NCBI RefSeq assembly: GCF_000383915.1
Contig: NZ_KB912942.1
Coordinates: 131,806-195,805, forward strand
Direction of reading: 5' to 3'
DNA: 64,000 bases
From: Amycolatopsis benzoatilytica AK 16/65
Lineage (GTDB): Bacteria; Actinomycetota; Actinomycetes; Mycobacteriales; Pseudonocardiaceae
Below the pieces are notes generated by a model. It had not been told where the DNA came from, ran no database searches, and was given only the letters and a program-made list of their open reading frames with translations. A program made the translations under genes and the position numbers. Positions 58,567 to 64,000 of this stretch are shown piece after piece (the stretch's first letter is position 1; each line of letters begins with the position of its first letter).

Positions 58567-59435
58567 CAGATCGACCGCACGACGTTCGCCGGCGGCCGGG
58601 TGCCGGCGATGCTGGCCACCATCTCCGCCACTTGCCGCGTTTCGCGGACCTGGTGCGCGCGGAACATCGCCGCGCCGTGCAGCGCGGACACCGCGGTGGC
58701 GGCGAGCGTGCCGATCACCCGCTCGCCTACCGGCAGGTCGAGCGTCTCGCCGATGACATCCTTGTTCGACAGCGCCATCAGCACCGGCCAACCAGTCGCG
58801 ACCAGCGCGTCCACGTGCCGCAGCAGTTCGAGCGAGTGGTAGGAGTTCTTCCCGAAGTCGATGCAGGGATCGATCATGATGCCCTCGCGCGGCACGCCCG
58901 CGGCCAGCGCGCGCTCGGCCAGTTCGGTGGTGCCCGCGACCACCGCGGCCACCACGTCGTCGTACACCGGCCGGACGGCTTCGGTGCGCGGCACGAGACC
59001 GTTGGTGTGCGCGCAGATGTAGCCCGCGCCGTGCTCGGCGGCGACGTCGAGGATCTCCGGTTCGACCGCGGCCCAGTTGTCGTTGACCAGGTCCGCGCCC
59101 GCGCGGCAGATGGCGTCGGCGACTTCGGCGCGGTAGGTGTCCACGCTGATCACCAGGTCAGGGAAGTTCTCTCGGGCCCAGGCGACGGTCGGCACCACGC
59201 GGCGGATCTCCTCGGCGGCGGTGACCTCGGGTCCCTTGCCGGCCGGCACGCCGCCGATGTCGATCACGTCGGCGCCCTCGGCGACCGCCTTGCGGATCGC
59301 GGCCTGCGCGGGCTCTTCTTCGAAGGTGGCACCGTTGTCGTAGAACGAATCAGGGGTGCGGTTGATGATGGCCATCACCAGGGCGCGGTCACTGGCGAGG
59401 CGACGGCCTCGGAACACGAGGTCGGGCGTGTGCAT
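58566..59435 (-). CDS. folP2: Dihydropteroate synthase-like protein, FolP2 type
   Basis: 289 residues of the DHPS TIM barrel. The signature near the start reads AIINRTPDSFYDNGATF where true DHPS has NVTPDSFSDGG, and the next motif is IDIGGVPAGKGPEV, lacking the GGESTRPG that binds substrate. ISVDTYRAEVA, NDNWAA, and LMALSNKDVIGETL agree closely with mycobacterial FolP2 (Rv1207), which is reported not to be a functional DHPS. So a different pterin-like reaction or a regulatory role is likely. It is translationally coupled with a RibD/Rv2671-like reductase. No folK/folB neighbour is present. Confidence 0.88.
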   Translation of the reverse strand: MHTPDLVFRGRRLASDRALVMAIINRTPDSFYDNGATFEEEPAQAAIRKAVAEGADVIDIGGVPAGKGPEVTAAEEIRRVVPTVAWARENFPDLVISVDTYRAEVADAICRAGADLVNDNWAAVEPEILDVAAEHGAGYICAHTNGLVPRTEAVRPVYDDVVAAVVAGTTELAERALAAGVPREGIMIDPCIDFGKNSYHSLELLRHVDALVATGWPVLMALSNKDVIGETLDLPVGERVIGTLAATAVSALHGAAMFRAHQVRETRQVAEMVASIAGTRPPANVVRSI

Positions 59436-59586
59436 GGGGTCTCCCGGGCCGAGAACGTCGAATCTCGCGTGATCATAGGCGAGTTCGCGTCGGGAGTACG
59501 TCCGGCAGGTGGCGGGCGGAGTGGTCCGGAGGCCACCTGCGTCCGGGCGTTCGGCGTCGATCTTTCGGGTCGGGCGGACCTGCGGA

Positions 59587-59886
59587 TCAGGAGGCGAGCG
59601 CCTCGTTGACGGTGAGGAACTCGCCGGCGGTGCGGGTGGCGGAGAACTCGATGACGCGGTAGTGGGCGAGGCGTTGCAGGACGAGCGGATCGGTGGCGAG
59701 CACGGCGTCGAGCTTGCCGCGCAGGCACGGGCGCGAGATGATGACCTGGTCGGCGTCCTCGGTTCCTTTTCCGGAAACGAGGAACAATCCGTGTGCGAAC
59801 TGGCTTCGTAGCCAGTCCGCGTGTTCGGCCAGTGCGTAGTCGACTTCGTTTCGGGGCGCTGTGTAAGTCAGCAATGCGATGTACAT
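59587..59886 (-). CDS. YciI-family protein
   Basis: 99 residues. MYIALLTYTAPRNEVDYALA (with the typical HADWL histidine soon after) and the Asp in GTEDADQVII fit the YciI ferredoxin-like fold related to muconolactone isomerase. Function unknown; some act in small-molecule dehydrochlorination. It stands alone, 150 bases upstream of folP2-like gene on the same strand. Confidence 0.85.
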   Translation of the reverse strand: MYIALLTYTAPRNEVDYALAEHADWLRSQFAHGLFLVSGKGTEDADQVIISRPCLRGKLDAVLATDPLVLQRLAHYRVIEFSATRTAGEFLTVNEALAS

Positions 59887-60076
59887 GGGCTCAGAGTAGG
59901 ACGCTGAGACGGATGGTGCATCCTCCTCCCGAGTGTCGGCGCGTCCGGAGTTTTGTCATCCGTTGGTCAAGAATTCCCAATAACTCTTTACGGATAACCG
60001 TACTGCTTGGATTTCCGGTGGCGGGTGCGGAAAATCCGCCGGATCGACGTCGTCGTGGCCCGCTTCGCGCCAGTGG

Positions 60077-61600
60077 TCAGGACCAGCCCCAGTTCTGCGT
60101 GAAGCAGCCGGCCAGATAAAGATCCACGCGGTCGGCGAACCGGCCGGGATCGCGTCCGGTCAGTTCGCCGATCCGGGTGATCCGGTATCGCAGAGTGTTC
60201 ACGTGCAGGTGCAGTGCGGCGGCGGTCCGCGTCCAGGATCCGGAATGCTCCAGGAACGTCTTCAACGTCGTGATCAGTTCGGAACCGTGCGCCGCGTCGT
60301 ACGCGAGTACCGGGCCGAGTACTTTTTCGCCGAATGTCCGGCGCACCTCTTCCGGCACCGCCGCGAGCAACAGCAAATGGGACGCGACCTCGTCGCCGGA
60401 GAGCACCGTCGCGCGGCCGGGGTTCATCGCGGCCAGCGTGCGGGCGTGCCGTGCTTCCTGCACTCCGGAGCGCAGGCCGGCGGCGTCGGCGGCCCGGCTG
60501 AGGCCGAGCGTCAACCGGGCCGAACCGAGGGCGGGCTCGAGGGTGCGGACCGCTTCCCGCAGCTGCCGCGCGTCGTGCGGCGCGGAGAAAAGGCCGAACG
60601 TCTCGCCGTCCACGGTGGCGACCAGGACCGGCTCCCCCGCCGCGTCCAGCAGTTCTTCGACCAGCACCTGCGCCAGCCCCGGCCCGCCGCCGCGGACCTC
60701 GGCCGACAGCATGGCCAGCGGCTCCTGCGGGGCGAACCCGGCGGCGACCAGCCGCGAGGTCAGCTCGCCCGGGGCCGCGTCGTCGGAAAGCGCCAGCCGC
60801 AGCAGCGGCTCGGCCGCGCGGTTCTCGATCCGGCGCGCTTCGTCCACCCGGGACCGTTCGAGCCCGACCAGCGCGGCGAATTCCTGCGCCAGCTCGCGGC
60901 GCGTCGGCGACCAGTCCGCCGGGTCGCCGTCCACCACCAGGAACCAGCTGGCCACCCGGTGCCCGGACCGGCCGGACGCGCCCAGCAGCGTGACCGGTCC
61001 GTCCTGGCACGGCAGCCGTTCGGCGCGCAGGAACCGGCGGGCCAGAGCGGTGCGGCGGGCGGCGGGCAGCTCCGGGCCGCCGGCCAGCTGCCGACCGGTC
61101 GCGCTGAGCACCCAGCAGCCGGTGCCGAGCTCCTCCGCGCCCGCCTTGACCAGCGCGGACAGCCCCTGCCCGGAGGTCACCGCGGCGACCAGCCTGCGGT
61201 GCGAATCGCGAGCCGGCGCGGAGCGTTCGGCCGCCAGGCCCAGGATCACGCGTTCGGCCACGGTCGCGAACGAGACCGAGAGCGGGACCTCGAACAACGG
61301 GAGGCCGACCCGCTCGCAGGCGGTCACGAGGTGGTCCGGCACCGGCCCGCCGACCTCGGCGGTGCCCGCCCCGAGCGCGGCCACGCCGGCCGCGGCGAGC
61401 CGGCCGACGAACTCGTCCGCCTCGGCCGGGCCGGGCAGCCAGCGCAGGCCGCACAGCACGATCTCCCCGCCGTCCAGATACCGCGTCGGGTCCTGCAGGG
61501 TCGCCTGGAAGACGCGGCTGAACTCGCGGTCGCGCGCGCTCGCGCCGACCAGCAGCCGCAACCCCAGCTCCGGGGTGTCCAGCAGTGCACCCAGCCGCAT
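60077..61600 (-). CDS. PucR-family purine-catabolism regulator
   Basis: 507 residues from ATG 61600 (GGAGG five bases upstream). The N-terminal PucR domain (~1-125, LRLLVGASARDREFSRVFQA), a GGDEF-like middle region (~290-400), and the C-terminal PucR helix-turn-helix (SWTRTAAALHLHVNTLRYRI, TRIGELTGRDP) are all present. It is divergent from the uricase gene by 160 bases and is the likely activator of the uricase, guanine deaminase and permease genes. Confidence 0.92.
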   Translation of the reverse strand: MRLGALLDTPELGLRLLVGASARDREFSRVFQATLQDPTRYLDGGEIVLCGLRWLPGPAEADEFVGRLAAAGVAALGAGTAEVGGPVPDHLVTACERVGLPLFEVPLSVSFATVAERVILGLAAERSAPARDSHRRLVAAVTSGQGLSALVKAGAEELGTGCWVLSATGRQLAGGPELPAARRTALARRFLRAERLPCQDGPVTLLGASGRSGHRVASWFLVVDGDPADWSPTRRELAQEFAALVGLERSRVDEARRIENRAAEPLLRLALSDDAAPGELTSRLVAAGFAPQEPLAMLSAEVRGGGPGLAQVLVEELLDAAGEPVLVATVDGETFGLFSAPHDARQLREAVRTLEPALGSARLTLGLSRAADAAGLRSGVQEARHARTLAAMNPGRATVLSGDEVASHLLLLAAVPEEVRRTFGEKVLGPVLAYDAAHGSELITTLKTFLEHSGSWTRTAAALHLHVNTLRYRITRIGELTGRDPGRFADRVDLYLAGCFTQNWGWS

Positions 61601-61760
61601 CCGCGCCTCCTTCGCCCATCAGTACCTCACACCAGGGCGGTTTGGCGGAACCTCCAAAAACCCGGCCTGCCGGTCCGGTCGCTTTCGGTGGATTCGCCGT
61701 GGTCCGCGCCACGTGGCGGCGTGTGTACTCACTCGGCGAGCGAAACGGAAGGGATGACCA

Positions 61761-62633
61761 ATGGCGATCGTTCTGGGCGACAACCGCTACGGCAAGGCCG
61801 AGAACCGGCTGGTTCGCATCGACCGCGACGGCGACGAGCACCGGATCACCGACCTCACCGTCAGCGTGGCGCTGTCCGGCGACCTGAGCGACACCCACCT
61901 GACCGGGGCCAACGACAAGGTGCTGGCTACCGACACACAGAAGAACACCGTGTTCGCCTTCGCCCGCGACGGCATCGGCGAGATCGAGGACTTCGCGCTG
62001 CGGCTGGCCCGGCACTTCGTCTCGACGCAGGACAGCATCCACCTGGCACGGGTCGGGATCGTGGCGCATCCGTGGGAGCGGCTGCGGGTCGGCGGGAAAC
62101 CGGCGCACCACTCGTTCGCCCGCTCCGGAGCCGGAACCCGGACCGCCCGGGTCACCTACGACGGCGAACGAGCCTGGGTGCTCGGCGGTGTCGAAGACCT
62201 GACCGTGCTCAACTCCACCGGTTCGGAGTTCTGGGGCTTCCCGCGCGACCGGTACACGACGCTGGCCGAGGTGAAGGACCGGATCCTCGCCACCGCGGTG
62301 TCCGCGACCTGGCGGTTCTCCGTCGAGGAGACCGACTGGGCGGCCGCGCACGAGACCGCGCTGGCCACTCTGCTCGACGCGTTCGGCGGCACGCACAGCC
62401 TGTCGCTGCAGCAGACGCTGCACGCGATGGGGCAGGCGGTGCTGGAGGCGGTCCCGGAGATCGCGGAGATCCGGTTCTCGCTGCCGAACAAGCACCACTT
62501 CCTCGTCGACCTCGAGCCGTTCGGCCTCGACAACCCCGGCGAGGTGTTCTACGCCGCCGACCGGCCCTACGGCCTGATCGAGGGCACCGTCCTGCGCGAC
62601 GACGCCCCGCCGGCCGGACCGGCCTGGTCCTGA
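61761..62633 (+). CDS. Urate oxidase (uricase)
   Basis: 290 residues. LGDNRYGKAENRLVRI and ATDTQKNTVFAFA (the Lys and Thr of the active site), RVGIVAHPWERLRVGGKPAH and SLPNKHHFLVDLEPFG are uricase motifs in order. It oxidises urate to 5-hydroxyisourate in the cytoplasm without a metal or cofactor. It is divergent from PucR and 27 bases before the deaminase gene. No hydroxyisourate hydrolase or OHCU decarboxylase is in view. Confidence 0.96.
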   Translation: MAIVLGDNRYGKAENRLVRIDRDGDEHRITDLTVSVALSGDLSDTHLTGANDKVLATDTQKNTVFAFARDGIGEIEDFALRLARHFVSTQDSIHLARVGIVAHPWERLRVGGKPAHHSFARSGAGTRTARVTYDGERAWVLGGVEDLTVLNSTGSEFWGFPRDRYTTLAEVKDRILATAVSATWRFSVEETDWAAAHETALATLLDAFGGTHSLSLQQTLHAMGQAVLEAVPEIAEIRFSLPNKHHFLVDLEPFGLDNPGEVFYAADRPYGLIEGTVLRDDAPPAGPAWS

Positions 62634-62660
62634 ACCCGCGAACGAAGGAGCAGTACCGTT

Positions 62661-63143
62661 ATGACCGTGTCCATCGACCTCGAACGCACTTGGCTCTCCG
62701 AGTGCCTGCGGATCGCCGAGCAGAACGTCGCCGACGGCGGCGGCCCGTTCGGCGCGCTCGTGGTGAGGGACGGCGAGATCGTCGCGACCGGCGTCAACCG
62801 CGTCACGCCGTCGCTGGACCCGACCGCGCACGCCGAGGTCGTCGCGATCCGCGCGGCCTGCCAGGCACTCGGCAAGTTCAGCCTCGCCGGCTGCGTGCTG
62901 GTGTCCTCGTGCGAGCCGTGCCCGATGTGCCTCGCGTCGTCGCTGTGGGCCCGGGTGGACCGGGTGCTGTACGCGGCCGACCGGCACGACGCCGCCCGCG
63001 CCGGGTTCGACGACCGGGCGTTCTACGAACTTTTCGACCACCCGCGCGAAACGTGGCAGACCCCGGTGTCGCGAGTGTCCACACCGGACCAGTTCGCCCC
63101 GTTCGCCGCGTGGCTCGGCCGATCCGACCGGGTCGAGTACTGA
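62661..63143 (+). CDS. guaD: Guanine deaminase (GuaD-type, CDA fold)
   Basis: 160 residues. Zinc ligands: HAE in PTAHAEVVAIRAA and PCPMC in SSCEPCPMCLASS. Length and the C-terminal YELFDHPRETWQ with acidic/aromatic ending fit Bacillus-type GuaD, which converts guanine to xanthine. It is 27 bases downstream of uricase and upstream of the purine permease gene, supporting purine catabolism. A tRNA-adenosine deaminase is less likely given the context and ending. Confidence 0.9.
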   Translation: MTVSIDLERTWLSECLRIAEQNVADGGGPFGALVVRDGEIVATGVNRVTPSLDPTAHAEVVAIRAACQALGKFSLAGCVLVSSCEPCPMCLASSLWARVDRVLYAADRHDAARAGFDDRAFYELFDHPRETWQTPVSRVSTPDQFAPFAAWLGRSDRVEY

Positions 63144-63322
63144 GCCTTCGTGCGCGCCTGCCCCGGTAGAGCCGCGGCCCGCGCGCACTAGCCCCCACCC
63201 CACCGGGCCACCCTCCCGGTGCTGACCGGAGCACCAGAAAAACCCAACCGTCCACTGTGTCTCGTCCCGGCCGTTTCCGGCCGGGGCGCGGTGCAGCACA
63301 CCCACCGGCAAGGGGAGGACGC

Positions 63323-64000
63323 ATGACCCAGGTACGCCTCGACGAAGCGGTTACCTCGGCTCCCGGACAACCGCGCAAGTCCATTATGGAGCGACTGTTC
63401 GAACTGCGCGCACGCAACACCACGGTAGGCCGGGAAGTACGCGGCGGCATCACGACGTTCGTCGCGATGGCCTACATCGTCTTGCTCAATCCGCTCATTC
63501 TCGGCGCTTCCGCCGACATCACCGGCGCGAAACTCAGCGCCGCGCAACTGACCACGGCGACCGCGCTGGCCGCCGCGGTGATGACTGTCGTGATGGGACT
63601 GGTCGGCAACGCGCCGCTCGCGCTCGCCGCCGGACTCGGCATCAACGGCATCGTCGCGTTCCAGATGGCCCCGGCGATGACCTGGGCGCAAGCCTTCGGC
63701 CTCGTCGTGCTCGAAGGCGTCTGCATCGTGCTGATGGCGGTCAGCGGCGTCCGGGAACGCATCATGAACGCGATCCCCGGACCGCTGAAAACCGCGATCA
63801 CCGTGGGCATCGGGCTCTACATCGCGCTCGTCGGCCTGGTGAGCGCCGGGTTCGTCACGCGGACCCCGGACGAGGCGCATTCGACCGTCCCGGTCCGGCT
63901 CGGCCTCGGCGGGCATCTGCACGGCTTGCCGATCGCGGTGTTCTGCTTCGGCCTGCTGCTGATGACCGTGCTGATGGCGCGGAAGGTGCCCGGCGCGGTG
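63323..64000 (+). CDS. NCS2-family purine permease, N-terminal part (cut by window end)
   Basis: The ATG at 63323 (GGGGAGG upstream) opens a frame that runs past the window edge; 226 residues are visible. MERLFELRARNTTVGREVRG then GGITTFVAMAYIVLLNPLIL is the signature of the AzgA/PbuG/GhxP type guanine-hypoxanthine permeases. About five membrane helices are seen, with ALAAGLGINGIVAF around the substrate region. It follows guaD in the same direction and would import the purine. Confidence 0.9.
   Translation, partial: MTQVRLDEAVTSAPGQPRKSIMERLFELRARNTTVGREVRGGITTFVAMAYIVLLNPLILGASADITGAKLSAAQLTTATALAAAVMTVVMGLVGNAPLALAAGLGINGIVAFQMAPAMTWAQAFGLVVLEGVCIVLMAVSGVRERIMNAIPGPLKTAITVGIGLYIALVGLVSAGFVTRTPDEAHSTVPVRLGLGGHLHGLPIAVFCFGLLLMTVLMARKVPGAV

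Noticed and set aside
59988..63311. Minus-strand ORF of 1107 codons opposite uricase and guanine deaminase
   Set aside because: Antisense shadow in high-GC DNA; no domain and it crosses the true PucR gene in a different frame.

Overview
This 64 kb window is chromosomal DNA of a very high-GC actinomycete. Several features point to the Pseudonocardiaceae, and Amycolatopsis fits best: an InhA-like enoyl reductase, an F420-type luciferase-family oxidoreductase, a complete conservon (sensor kinase, roadblock protein, DUF742 protein, small GTPase), a mycobacterial-style FolP2-like protein, LCP and lytic transglycosylase wall genes, and DUF3618. The genus is an inference; no rRNA or other phylogenetic marker gene is present.

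Layout. (1) 1-4155 is the edge of a natural-product cluster, probably NRPS: the end of a type II thioesterase, an AsnO/VioC-like dioxygenase, an InhA-like enoyl reductase and a DrrA/DrrB-type exporter, closed by a strong terminator. (2) 4248-9568 holds two small envelope proteins, a NarL-type two-component pair, a flavin monooxygenase remnant, an ArsR-SRPBCC fusion coupled to a DHFR-fold protein, and an SDR followed by a MerR gene broken by a nonsense codon. (3) 9690-13960 looks like an accessory island: a phage-type membrane protein remnant, a DUF732-like lipoprotein, an APH-type kinase, three small unknown proteins and an XRE/TPR regulator, ending at an unusual short-variable-arm tRNA with a UAG anticodon. 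(4) 14086-25175 holds DUF3618, TetR with a divergent Baeyer-Villiger monooxygenase, an XRE regulator, an LCP enzyme, a remarkable phospholipase A2/acyltransferase-3-like/DUF4383 fusion, and a diguanylate cyclase. (5) 25650-33868 holds an MFS exporter, an SDR and a self-contained fructose PTS (EI, DeoR regulator, FruK, EIIA, EIIBC, HPr). (6) 33953-41546 holds a FadD ligase, kynureninase and the conservon. (7) 41520-57813 holds mixed metabolic, envelope and regulatory genes (DoxX, Nudix, HAD, hydrolase, metallophosphoesterase, TetR, SDR, lytic transglycosylase, GlxA, cupin, HxlR, SRPBCC+LLM, DHFR-fold, acyl-CoA synthetase, GAF-LuxR, GNAT). (8) 57835-64000 holds a RibD-like reductase overlapping a FolP2-like gene, YciI, and a purine-catabolism block (PucR, uricase, guanine deaminase, NCS2 permease cut by the window end).

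Two families of dispersed hairpin repeats run through the window. A 53-bp family (seven recognisable copies plus one degenerate) lies on the 3' side of genes, four times between convergent genes, so it is probably used for termination or transcript-end formation. A second family built on GACTTTCGCG clusters at 17.9-18.4 kb. Most long opposite-strand ORFs are GC-driven shadows and were left out.
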